The notes under the pieces: generated by a model | Told to the model about the DNA's origin: nothing | The model's database searches: none | Seen by the model: the letters and a program-made list of their open reading frames with translations, nothing else | Source of the DNA: JBMNGW01 sp050950025 | GTDB taxonomy: Bacteria > Spirochaetota > Spirochaetia > Sphaerochaetales > Sphaerochaetaceae | Assembly: GCA_050950025.1 (NCBI GenBank) | Contig: JBMNGW010000009.1 | Span: 62,001-126,000, forward strand | DNA: 64,000 bases | Reading direction: 5' to 3' | Shown: positions 15,552 through 23,868 of the stretch, piece after piece | Position numbering within the stretch: the first letter of the stretch is position 1 | Layout: every line of letters starts with the position of its first letter | Translations under genes and position numbers: made by a program

Positions 15552-15687
15552 CTATAAAAGACAACGTGTTTCTTTCCAGTATTACCTTGGAATGCCTACT
15601 AGGTCACAAAAAGTCGTTAGCATCCCAATTAATGTAGTTTTCACTTTCCGACATAAATTTATTCTGAAAAAAATAATGAAAGTGGCT

Positions 15688-15710
15688 GGTCGTAAGTTCA
15701 AATCCTACCC
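15688..15710 (+). repeat. Partial, decayed copy of the tRNA-fMet 3' half
   Basis: Twenty of 23 bases match tRNA-fMet positions 15360-15382 (variable loop, T-arm and start of the 3' acceptor strand); the three differences are all G to A. No partner 5' half, D-arm or anticodon arm precedes it. The surrounding 15552-15784 bases contain no recognisable gene. Confidence 0.6.
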
Positions 15711-15784
15711 TATGTTAGCCAATAAAAGAGGTCCAATTTCTCTCTATAACCTCTCACATCCCTTCTCTTCTTCTGACATTTTCC

Positions 15785-15812
15785 TTGACATTGTCATATT
15801 GCATGATAGTCT
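15785..15812 (+). promoter_or_regulatory. Candidate promoter of the TAXI-TRAP operon
   Basis: TTGACA (15785-15790), 16-bp spacer and TAGTCT preceded by TGA (extended -10, 15804-15812). It would leave a leader of about 145 nt before ATG 15963; no known riboswitch was recognised in that leader. Confidence 0.45.
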
Positions 15813-15962
15813 GAAATTGTGTTTGCATCGTTGGTCTGTTGCTTCTGGACCCTGTGAATACGCTGTGCTCGGATGTACAATAAGGTGGTTTTAGTGGAGC
15901 TTGGGCGTTGATCTTTTCGGAAAATAGATACAACGCAGCTCCAATTATAAAGGAGGAAAGGT

Positions 15963-16976
15963 ATGATGAAAGGATGGGGTAAAAAAGCTCTTATTCTTGC
16001 GCTGGTTCTTGTGGTAGGCACTGCAATGGTGTTTGCTCAGGGACAAAAACCCAAACGGGAATTTATCCGCTTCGGCGGCGGTTCTCCCGGGGGAACATGG
16101 TTTGCAACTGTCGGTGGATTTAGCGAATTTCTCGACACAAAAGGACCAAATCTGAACGTGACTGCCATTGCCACAGGCGGGTCGGAAGATAATAACCGTC
16201 AGGCCAAATTAGGTGAACTTGACACCTGGCTTACTCACTCTTTGACAGCCTACGATTTGTGGACCGGCACCGGTGAATTTGAAGGGGAATCCCCTTATCA
16301 AGATTTCCGTCTGCTTTCTGGTGTCTATGAAAACCACCACCACTTTGTTACTTTGGCCAGCAAAGGCGATATCAACGGTTTAGCCGATTTAGCCGGCAAA
16401 TCAGTTGTAATGGGTAACGTTGGTAGCGGCGGAGCGATTAACTCAGAAAACATTCTTAAAGCAGTTGGTGTTTTCGACAAAGTCGACGTGGTCTACATGG
16501 GCTGGGACGATGGCGGACGAGCCTTGCAGGATGGACAAATTGATGCAACAGGAGCCAGCAGTGCCCCTGCCGAAGCTATTACCACAGTCGATGCTCAGAA
16601 GAAAATCAAGCTTCTGGCTCCCACAGATGCAGAGTTTAAGAAAATTATTGAAATGTTCCCCTCGTATGCCAAATCGGTGATTCCCGGAGGAACTTACTCT
16701 TCTGTCCCCGAAGATTCCAATGCCGTTTCGTTTATCGTTTACTGGGCTGCACAAAAAGACCTCTCTGATGACGTTGTTTATGAAATGCTCGACATTGCCC
16801 TTAATCCGGCAAACCTCAGAGACCTAAGTAACATTCACATCAACCTTGCCACCATTGGTCCCTACTTGGATCAGATGGTGACCTTCCCTGTCCCGTTGCA
16901 CCCCGGCGCAGTCAAATACTATCGTGATCACGGCATCACCGTTCCCGATATTCTCATTCCGCCTGAGATGAAATAG
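15963..16976 (+). CDS. TAXI-family TRAP transporter solute-binding protein
   Basis: 337 aa periplasmic protein. Signal peptide residues 1-25 (basic start, hydrophobic LILALVLVVGTAMVFA, cleavage after FAQ). The mature region begins REFIRFGGGSPGGTWFATVGG, the hallmark of TAXI (NMT1-like) binding proteins. AGGAGG lies 6 nt before ATG 15963. It is followed by a fused TRAP permease and a cupin gene on the same strand. TAXI proteins are known or suspected to bind dicarboxylates such as glutamate; the ligand here is not evident. Confidence 0.92.
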   Translation: MMKGWGKKALILALVLVVGTAMVFAQGQKPKREFIRFGGGSPGGTWFATVGGFSEFLDTKGPNLNVTAIATGGSEDNNRQAKLGELDTWLTHSLTAYDLWTGTGEFEGESPYQDFRLLSGVYENHHHFVTLASKGDINGLADLAGKSVVMGNVGSGGAINSENILKAVGVFDKVDVVYMGWDDGGRALQDGQIDATGASSAPAEAITTVDAQKKIKLLAPTDAEFKKIIEMFPSYAKSVIPGGTYSSVPEDSNAVSFIVYWAAQKDLSDDVVYEMLDIALNPANLRDLSNIHINLATIGPYLDQMVTFPVPLHPGAVKYYRDHGITVPDILIPPEMK

Positions 16977-16986
16977 GAATAATTTC

Positions 16987-17010
16987 TGTCCGGGAGATTT
17001 CTCCCGGACA
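16987..17010 (+). terminator. Intercistronic hairpin between TAXI and TRAP permease genes
   Basis: Perfect 10-bp stem TGTCCGGGAG-ATTT-CTCCCGGACA followed by TCTTG, lacking a T-tract. It probably stabilises the upstream binding-protein mRNA or gives partial termination. Confidence 0.6.
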
Positions 17011-17057
17011 TCTTGTAGATTTAGGACGTAACTTCAATCAACACAAAGGATTTGATT

Positions 17058-18992
17058 ATGGGAAAAGATACCCACGAATTAACGCAGGAAGAGTTGGTAG
17101 AGCAAGTTGAAATGCGCCGACCAAAAGAGCCTGCCAACAAAGTGCTCCATTACATTTTAATTACGGTAGGAGCGCTTTTCGCCCTCTATTATGTGCTGAC
17201 ATGCGGCTTTGGCATGTATTCAAGCGAAAGTCACCGCGGAATGTACTACATGTTCACCATGGTTATGGTGTTTCTCATGTTCCGCCCTATCTTGAAAAAA
17301 AGCGGCCCCAATCCGTCCGTTATCGACTGGATATGGGCTTTAGCCACCATTGCCGTCGTCGGCACATGGTTGACAATATTTCCTCAATACGCAGTTCGTT
17401 ATGTGGGAAACCCGGCTACCATCCATATGGTTTTGGGACTGATTGTCATTATTATTTCTTTGGAAGCGGCAAGGAGGGCCACCGGTTATGTGTTGCCCAT
17501 TTTGGCCCTTATCTTCCTCCTCTATGCCTATTTTGGACCATGGGTCCCCGGAAAGTTGGGCCACTCCGGTTTCTCTTTGAAGAGAATCGGTGAATTTATC
17601 GGCTTTGGAACTAACGGCATTTGGGGAGTGGTGGTCAACACCTATGCCACTTATATCTTCCCCTTCATTATCTTTGCCTCCTTTTTGGAAGCATCCGGAG
17701 GGGGCAAAGCCATTGAAAATATCGCCACTGCCGTAGCGGGAAGCTCCCGAGGCGGCCCTGCTAAAATCGCTGTTGTTTCCAGTGCCCTCATCGGTTCGGT
17801 AACCGGCTCCTCAGCGGCCAATGCCGTGATGACCGGCTCTTACACTATTCCGATTATGAAAAAGCAAGGCTACCGGTCTCACACGGCAGCCGGAATTGAA
17901 GCAGCCGCTTCTACAGGCGGGCAATTCATGCCTCCTATTATGGGAGCGGGAGCTTTTTTAATCGCCTCGTTCACTCGCACTCCCTACATGGAGATTGTGA
18001 AAATTTCCATTATTCCTGCCTTATTGTACTTTTTTGGAGTGGGAATGATGGTCCACTTCATCGCCTGCCGCCGTGGAATTAAAGGACTGCCCAAAAGTCA
18101 GCTCCCCCCCATTGGCAAAACGTTGCTGGAAGAAGGGTATCTGCTGCTTCCCATCATCTTGATTTTTGTGATGATTCTCATCGGTTTTTCGCCTCAGTTA
18201 GCCGCCTTTTGGGCTATCGTCTCCTGTGTTGTATTAAGCTGGATTAAAGCTGAAAACCGGATGACTCCCAAAAAAATATGGAAAGCTCTGTATGCCTCGG
18301 CCAAAACCTCTTTGGGAGTTGGTGCCACAGCAGGGGCAATTGGGATTATCGTAGGGGTCGTTTCGATGACAGGATTGGGAGTTAAATTCTCCTCATTCGT
18401 CGTTTCTCTTTCGGGAGGCTTGCTACCGTTAACCATTTTCTTCATCGCTTTGGGCGGCTATATCATTGGCATGGGAGTAACTGTAACCGCCACCTATATT
18501 CTTTTAGCTGTCATGGCTGTTCCTGCATTGGCCAATTTGGGAGTCGATTTAGTGGCAGCTCATCTGCTGGTCTTCTGGTTCTGTAATATCGGCGGAGTCA
18601 CACCTCCTGTGTGTCTGGTCGCTTTTGCCGCCTCTACGATAGCCGAATGTAAACCGATGGATGCCGGTTGGGCCACTTTGAAGCTTGCCAGTCCCTTGTT
18701 TATCATTCCAATACTATTTATTTATACTCCCCTTCTTTTGACCGGCACCATTTTTCAGATCACAGTCACTATCATTACCAGTTTCATTGGTATTTTGGCT
18801 TTTGCCGGAATGATGCAAGGATATTGGATTAAGATGGCACCGTGGTGGCTGCGAGTGGCATTGGGAGCAGCAGCAGTTTTGTTATTTATTCCATCGCTGA
18901 TTTCTCAGCTGATTGGCATTGTTTTGTTGGCAGTCGTCTCGTTTATTAACTACAAATCACATGAGGGAGAAATTGCCACAGTCGCTTGGTAA
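17058..18992 (+). CDS. Fused TRAP transporter permease (4TM/12TM)
   Basis: 644 aa polytopic membrane protein combining the small and large TRAP membrane subunits, as is usual in TAXI systems. The N-terminal part has four hydrophobic helices; the large part carries SSALIGSVTGSSAANAVMTGSYTIP, AAASTGGQFMPPIMGAGAF and a later PPVCLVAFAAS, typical of the DctM-like family. Start ATG 17058 has AAAGGA 7 nt upstream. Transport is driven by an ion gradient, usually sodium. Confidence 0.92.
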   Translation: MGKDTHELTQEELVEQVEMRRPKEPANKVLHYILITVGALFALYYVLTCGFGMYSSESHRGMYYMFTMVMVFLMFRPILKKSGPNPSVIDWIWALATIAVVGTWLTIFPQYAVRYVGNPATIHMVLGLIVIIISLEAARRATGYVLPILALIFLLYAYFGPWVPGKLGHSGFSLKRIGEFIGFGTNGIWGVVVNTYATYIFPFIIFASFLEASGGGKAIENIATAVAGSSRGGPAKIAVVSSALIGSVTGSSAANAVMTGSYTIPIMKKQGYRSHTAAGIEAAASTGGQFMPPIMGAGAFLIASFTRTPYMEIVKISIIPALLYFFGVGMMVHFIACRRGIKGLPKSQLPPIGKTLLEEGYLLLPIILIFVMILIGFSPQLAAFWAIVSCVVLSWIKAENRMTPKKIWKALYASAKTSLGVGATAGAIGIIVGVVSMTGLGVKFSSFVVSLSGGLLPLTIFFIALGGYIIGMGVTVTATYILLAVMAVPALANLGVDLVAAHLLVFWFCNIGGVTPPVCLVAFAASTIAECKPMDAGWATLKLASPLFIIPILFIYTPLLLTGTIFQITVTIITSFIGILAFAGMMQGYWIKMAPWWLRVALGAAAVLLFIPSLISQLIGIVLLAVVSFINYKSHEGEIATVAW

Positions 18993-19016
18993 CACAAAAA
19001 CTGGAGGAGGAATTAC

Positions 19017-19409
19017 ATGGAAAAAAAGCTCATTTACCGATTAGATGAAGCACAAACAGGAGAGCTGCACGGCAATGCGGGCATTTTCAGAGTTCTCATC
19101 GATAAAGATATGGGAGGGGCGGAACACTTCTCGCTTTTGGTCAACACCAGTAAAGCAGGAAGAGTAGGCAAAGAACATTCACACACAGTGGAGCACTGCT
19201 GGTACATCCTTTCGGGAACATGCACATTCTATATGGATGGAGTTCCTCATAAAGTGGGTCCCAACACCGCCATCTTCACTCCCAAAGGAGTGCCTCATTA
19301 CATGATTATCGATCCGGATGAGGATTTGACCTATATCGTTATCTATGCCCCGCCGGGACCGGAGCAACAGTTAAAAGAAAAAGAGGCTCATGCCTTTGAT
19401 GAACCATAA
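19017..19409 (+). CDS. Cupin associated with the TRAP operon
   Basis: 130 aa cupin_2 protein. Motif 1 GRVGKEHSHTVEHCWYILSG gives metal ligands H, H and E; motif 2 is FTPKGVPHYMI. GGAGGAGG precedes ATG 19017 and the gene lies 25 bp after the permease. It may modify or sense the imported compound; no substrate can be assigned. Confidence 0.85.
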   Translation: MEKKLIYRLDEAQTGELHGNAGIFRVLIDKDMGGAEHFSLLVNTSKAGRVGKEHSHTVEHCWYILSGTCTFYMDGVPHKVGPNTAIFTPKGVPHYMIIDPDEDLTYIVIYAPPGPEQQLKEKEAHAFDEP

Positions 19410-19429
19410 ACTTAGTGGTAGTTCCATTT

Positions 19430-19455
19430 GAGGGGGCCGTGCGGTCCCCTCTTTT
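19430..19455 (+). terminator. Terminator of the TAXI-TRAP-cupin operon
   Basis: GAGGGGGCC-GTGC-GGTCCCCTC (9-bp stem with one G-U) followed by TTTTATTTG. It overlaps the stop codon of the convergent MATE gene. Confidence 0.9.
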
Positions 19456-20806
19456 ATTTGAGATCCCGAATCGCTTTGGAAAACCAAAAGAGGGTCACTA
19501 AAGCCGAGACTCCATCGGCAAAGGGGGCGGCATGAAGAATGCCTGCCATTCCCCAGAAACGGGCAAATATAATAATCGCCGGCAACAGTAACAGTACCTG
19601 ACGCAATAAAATCAAAAACAGTGCAGAGCGGGAACGACCGGTGGCTTGGAAGAAATTGGAAGCCAAAATTTGAAAGCCAATGACCGGCAAAAGCATAAAC
19701 CAAGAACGAGCCGCATAAGAGCCAAAGGTAATAAGCTCGGCATCATTGGTAAAAAGACGGACCAATTGGGGTGAGAAGAATTGGACGGCAAAAAAGCCGA
19801 TAACAACAATAATGGTTGCCGTTGTGATTGCCAACTTTTCCGTTGTTTTCACCCGGTCAAAATACCGAGCACCATAGTTAAAGCCGACTATCGGTTGTAC
19901 CCCTTGGTTTAACCCAATAATTGGCATTTGTAATATTGTTTGCAAACTGTTGACCACTCCCATAGCCGAAACAGCTAAATCGCCGCCATAGATAAGAAGC
20001 GACTTGTTAAGGGTAACATTGAGTAAGCTGTTGGCCAGATGCATTAAGAACATCGGCAGTCCCAACAAAGAGATTCTTCGAATAATAAATAGCTGTGGTT
20101 TCATCACCTTCAGTGTCAAACGATGAGGACTCTTTTTGCCAATAAAATAAGTGACAATCCAAACCATTGAAATACACTGACTGATAATAGTGGCCAATGC
20201 AGCCCCTGCCATCCCCATTTTAAAAACAAATATAAAAATGGGATCAAGAACAATATTCGTTCCCGCTCCCACAAACATCGTCACCATAGCTCGTTTGGGT
20301 TTACCCACCGCCCGCAAAAAATGGTTCATTCCCATGCTTGTCACCTGGAAAATAGAACCAAAGAAAATGACACGCATATAACCGATTGAATAGGGCAATA
20401 CCTTCTCACTAGCTCCGAACAACCTCAGAAGTGGATAAAGAAATATCTGACCGAGAATCATGAACAGCAGCCCTGAGCCAACGAGTAAGACAAATGCGTT
20501 GCCCAGCGTCTTTTCAGCTTCTTCAGTTTTTCCCTCGCCCAAGCGGATAGAGAAGTTGGTTGCTCCCCCCAAGCCAAAAAGCAACCCAATAGCCATCAGC
20601 AAAATCATAATAGGAAAGCCGATTGTGATTCCGGCTAACCCGTCGACTCCCAAATCGGGAGCATGGCCGATAAAAATCCTATCGACAATATTGTACAAAG
20701 CATTGACGACCATTCCCACAATGGCGGGAACTGAGAATTGGACCAATAATGTCGATATTTTCTCACTCCCCAACGGGTTTTGCTTTTTCACAACTACTTC
20801 GCTCAT
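19454..20806 (-). CDS. MATE-family efflux transporter
   Basis: 450 aa, about 12 hydrophobic segments. N-terminal half has PAIVGMVVNALYNIVDRIFIGH and FGLGGATNFSIRLGEGKTEEAEKTLGNA; C-terminal half has GLNQGVQPIVGFNYGARYFDRVK, all typical of MATE antiporters. Start ATG 20806 has GAGG at 6 nt and is one base after the marR stop; a longer in-frame ORF overlaps marR and is rejected. It is probably repressed by the adjacent MarR protein and induced by the compound exported. Confidence 0.92.
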   Translation of the reverse strand: MSEVVVKKQNPLGSEKISTLLVQFSVPAIVGMVVNALYNIVDRIFIGHAPDLGVDGLAGITIGFPIMILLMAIGLLFGLGGATNFSIRLGEGKTEEAEKTLGNAFVLLVGSGLLFMILGQIFLYPLLRLFGASEKVLPYSIGYMRVIFFGSIFQVTSMGMNHFLRAVGKPKRAMVTMFVGAGTNIVLDPIFIFVFKMGMAGAALATIISQCISMVWIVTYFIGKKSPHRLTLKVMKPQLFIIRRISLLGLPMFLMHLANSLLNVTLNKSLLIYGGDLAVSAMGVVNSLQTILQMPIIGLNQGVQPIVGFNYGARYFDRVKTTEKLAITTATIIVVIGFFAVQFFSPQLVRLFTNDAELITFGSYAARSWFMLLPVIGFQILASNFFQATGRSRSALFLILLRQVLLLLPAIIIFARFWGMAGILHAAPFADGVSALVTLFWFSKAIRDLK

Positions 20807-20807
20807 T

Positions 20808-21236
20808 TCAATCCTCGTTTTTTTGTCCCACATTGGCAGCCATTTTCTGCAAGTGCTCAAGCAGCTGCTTTTTCTCTTCTTCTGCAAACCCTTGCACCAA
20901 CAAGGCATTCCACTCTTCCACCATCGGTAAAAAGGAGGCAACCTTCAACCGTCCCAGCTCACTTAAGTAGACATAGTTATAGCGCCGGTCACCCGTTTTC
21001 TTGACCCTAATAACTAACGATTTGCGCTCTAAAGAGCGCACTACGCGCGCAGTGGCCGCTTTATCGATGTCTAAAAGAGTCGAAAGCTGTTCTTGGCTCA
21101 TGCCGTCCTTGCGCAGCAGCGTCATCAAAAAGGGCAACTCGGCCGCACTAAGACCCAGCGGCTTAAGAGCTGCATTAAAAAAAGCGCTTGCTTTGCGATA
21201 AAGAATAGAAATATAGGTTCCATAGGTTGCTAGCAT
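20808..21236 (-). CDS. MarR-family transcriptional repressor
   Basis: 142 aa winged-HTH regulator. The HTH (about 60-85) is SQEQLSTLLDIDKAATARVVRSLE followed by the wing GDRRYNYVYLSELG. It is the first gene of marR-MATE, with a 16-bp perfect palindrome overlapping the -35 of its own promoter. Autorepression and ligand-induced derepression of the pump is the standard arrangement; the ligand is unknown. No Shine-Dalgarno precedes ATG 21236 and the transcript start is predicted only a few bases upstream. Confidence 0.92.
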   Translation of the reverse strand: MLATYGTYISILYRKASAFFNAALKPLGLSAAELPFLMTLLRKDGMSQEQLSTLLDIDKAATARVVRSLERKSLVIRVKKTGDRRYNYVYLSELGRLKVASFLPMVEEWNALLVQGFAEEEKKQLLEHLQKMAANVGQKNED

Positions 21237-21246
21237 CTGGTATCAG

Positions 21247-21277
21247 TTCATACCCCAAAACAGTTGACTAGTCAACT
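21247..21277 (-). promoter_or_regulatory. marR promoter and operator palindrome
   Basis: Perfect 16-bp palindrome AGTTGACTAGTCAACT (21262-21277). Its inner TTGACT forms the minus-strand -35 box, followed after 17 bp by TATGAA (21247-21252) as -10. MarR binding would directly mask the -35. Confidence 0.85.
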
Positions 21278-21296
21278 AATAAAGAAAAGCCAAATA

Positions 21297-23768
21297 TTAC
21301 TGGGTGTGCAAGAGGCGTAGAGCCTGATCTTCATCAACGGGCTTGCTAAAGAGGTAGCCTTGCATCATATCGCATTGGTAATTAAGGAGGTATTCCTTTT
21401 GAGCCACCTCTTCCACCCCTTCGGCTACAACAAGGTGCCCCAGTGAATGGGCCATGGAGATAATATCCTTGGTAATTGACTCTTCCGGTTTGAGAACCAG
21501 CAGCTTATCAATAAACAATTTGTCGATTTTGAGGAAGTTGATTTTCAGTTCTCGAACACGGGCAAAAGAGGAGTAGCCGGTACCAAAATCATCTAAGGCT
21601 ATGCGAACACCGATATCTTTTATGCGCCCCAGAATTTCATTGACTTTGGGAAACGAAGAGGCCATGCCTGTTTCAGTTATCTCAACAATAACTCTTCTGG
21701 CATCAATTCCCGATTCTTTAATTAGGCGGTCTAGTGAGGGGACAAACGTGGTTTCCAAAAGTTGAATGGCACTGATATTAATCGAAACACAAACTGAAGT
21801 GAACCCCAGGGCATCTATTTTGTGAACAAAGTTTAACGCCTGTTGAATAATCATCTCTCCTATCGGAATGATAAGCTTCGATTTTTCCAAAATAGGAATG
21901 AATTCCAGCGGAGAAATAAGGCCCAAAGAGGGGCTTTTGAACCTAGCAAGTGCTTCAAAGCAGGCAATAGTCTGTGTTTTGGCTTCGAGAATCGGCTGAT
22001 ACTGGACAAAAAGGCGATCGGTATCAATCCCTTTGGCAATTTGGGAAAATTCTTGGCTGATAGATTCTTGGCGGTCAACTCGCTTACGCATGGAATCGTC
22101 AAAGAAACAGATAAATGGCTCTTTTTCGTACGATTCAATCGATTGTTCACTGGCTATTAGAAGATTGCGCAGCAGCTGCTCCACAGTTTGCTTTTTCTGT
22201 TGGCCAAATTCCAACACCCCCAGACCCCATTCAATCATCTCTAAAGAGAGCGTTGTGCCGATTGTTTTAATAATCTGCTGGCAAAAGGCTTCCAACTGCT
22301 CTGTTGTTCCATAATTGGTAAGACAAAAGGCAAAGCGGTTTTCAAAGGAGCTGAACAAAAGGGCCTTATCTGTGGCTAAACTGGCAAGTAAAGAGGCGAC
22401 TTTGCGGATAATTGACTGGCTGTAATGGAGCCCGTGGCGCAGACTTAGCATATGAGTCATACTCAGATTGACGGAAACTAAGGCCCTTTGGTCTAACGAA
22501 GAAGTCAAGCACCCCTGTAGATACTTCTCCAAAGATCGGTAATTGGGTAAATCGGTTATGATATCGTGCTCCAAATGATACACTAATTGCTGCTGCGCTT
22601 TTTTTGTGTCGGTGATATCAAAGACAATCCCCTCCAAGGCCGAAACTTTCCCCTTCTCATCATAGGTCCCTTGGCCCATTTCCAACACCCATTTGCGCTG
22701 TGCATCTTTGGTAATAATCTCATACTCTAGTTTAGCCGTATGATGATGCTGTAATTGAGTTGTCCAATGCTCCCACACCATTTGTCGGTATTCGGTGGCA
22801 ATTAAACTATTGTAGGAAAGCAGACGGTTATTAATTAAATCTCCGGGGCGGTATCCCGTTAACTCATAACACCCCTCGGAAACAAATTCCATCGTCCATT
22901 GCTGATCATATTTGCAGCGGTAGGCCATCCCCGGCAAATGCCCAAGGAGAACCGCTTTACTTCTTTCGCTTTCTGCCAGTGATTTTTCCAGTTCTTTGCG
23001 CTCAGTAATATCTTGAATCAAACAGATGTGGCTGATGTTTTGATCAGAGACCTTAATAGGGGCAACAGTGACATGGGCCCACACAATTGAGCCGTCGGGA
23101 CGCACATACCGCTTTTGGATCTCGTAACTGGTTATCTTCCCCTCTTTGAGTTTGTTGAAGTAGATCATCTCCCGCTTTAAATCTTCAGGATGCGTGATTT
23201 TGCTCCACCCAAGTTTAAGTAGCTCCTCTTTGCTTCTTCCAGTAAATTTTTCAAAGACGGGGTTTACGTTGTACAGCTCATCAATGCCCTCTCCCCCCTG
23301 CCTCCGTTCCGAAATAGTAATACCGATAGGGGCTTGCCAGAAAATAGCATTAAACAATACATCTTGCGTGCGGATACGTTCTTCTAATCGATGCTGCTCC
23401 ATCGACTCAAGGTGCATTGTGATACGAGTTTGCAATGTGTGATGAGTGTAGGGCCTTCTAAAATAATCGGTGGCTCCCAACCGTAGGGCGCTAATCTCCT
23501 TTTGCTCTTCCTCGGCTCGACTTAGAAGAATGAGATGCAGATGTAAAAAGCGCGAATCGCTGCGAATAAGGCGCAAAAGGGCAACCCATTGTTTTTGCTC
23601 TAAATCTAAATCGATGATAACTATGGAAAAAGAGCGTCTGGTATCGAGTTGAAAAAAGGCCTCTTTAGCAGAGTGGGTAATCACAACTCGATATGAACCC
23701 AATCCCTGCAAAAGGTAGGTAGCTTCGCTTTTTGAAGGGGTGACAACCAATATACTTTGCAACACCAT
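21297..23768 (-). CDS. REC-PAS-PAS-GGDEF(degenerate)-EAL cyclic-di-GMP signalling protein
   Basis: 823 aa soluble protein. Residues about 1-120 look receiver-like (VIIDLDLEQ, GATDYFRRPYT); two PAS domains follow (around 135-260 and 265-395, with FEKFTGRSKEELL and ELTGYRPGDLI). The GGDEF domain (about 400-555) has SFENRF where GGDEF should be, so it is not a cyclase. The EAL domain (about 570-820) keeps FEALARF, SINISAIQL, EITETG and DDFGTGYSSF, so c-di-GMP phosphodiesterase activity is likely. No DNA-binding or membrane domain was seen. A monocistronic gene is likely. Confidence 0.9.
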   Translation of the reverse strand: MVLQSILVVTPSKSEATYLLQGLGSYRVVITHSAKEAFFQLDTRRSFSIVIIDLDLEQKQWVALLRLIRSDSRFLHLHLILLSRAEEEQKEISALRLGATDYFRRPYTHHTLQTRITMHLESMEQHRLEERIRTQDVLFNAIFWQAPIGITISERRQGGEGIDELYNVNPVFEKFTGRSKEELLKLGWSKITHPEDLKREMIYFNKLKEGKITSYEIQKRYVRPDGSIVWAHVTVAPIKVSDQNISHICLIQDITERKELEKSLAESERSKAVLLGHLPGMAYRCKYDQQWTMEFVSEGCYELTGYRPGDLINNRLLSYNSLIATEYRQMVWEHWTTQLQHHHTAKLEYEIITKDAQRKWVLEMGQGTYDEKGKVSALEGIVFDITDTKKAQQQLVYHLEHDIITDLPNYRSLEKYLQGCLTSSLDQRALVSVNLSMTHMLSLRHGLHYSQSIIRKVASLLASLATDKALLFSSFENRFAFCLTNYGTTEQLEAFCQQIIKTIGTTLSLEMIEWGLGVLEFGQQKKQTVEQLLRNLLIASEQSIESYEKEPFICFFDDSMRKRVDRQESISQEFSQIAKGIDTDRLFVQYQPILEAKTQTIACFEALARFKSPSLGLISPLEFIPILEKSKLIIPIGEMIIQQALNFVHKIDALGFTSVCVSINISAIQLLETTFVPSLDRLIKESGIDARRVIVEITETGMASSFPKVNEILGRIKDIGVRIALDDFGTGYSSFARVRELKINFLKIDKLFIDKLLVLKPEESITKDIISMAHSLGHLVVAEGVEEVAQKEYLLNYQCDMMQGYLFSKPVDEDQALRLLHTQ

Positions 23769-23868
23769 AATCCTCTACAAGCCGCTATTCCCAGGGGAAT
23801 AATTGTTATACCATCTTCGATTCATTATTGCTTGCCTTGGCCAATTTGTCGACAAAAAATGGCTTTAC

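Noticed and set aside
15592..15894. 100-aa ORF between tRNA-fMet and the TAXI gene
   Set aside because: No ribosome site, no recognisable features, and it contains the tRNA-fMet-derived fragment.
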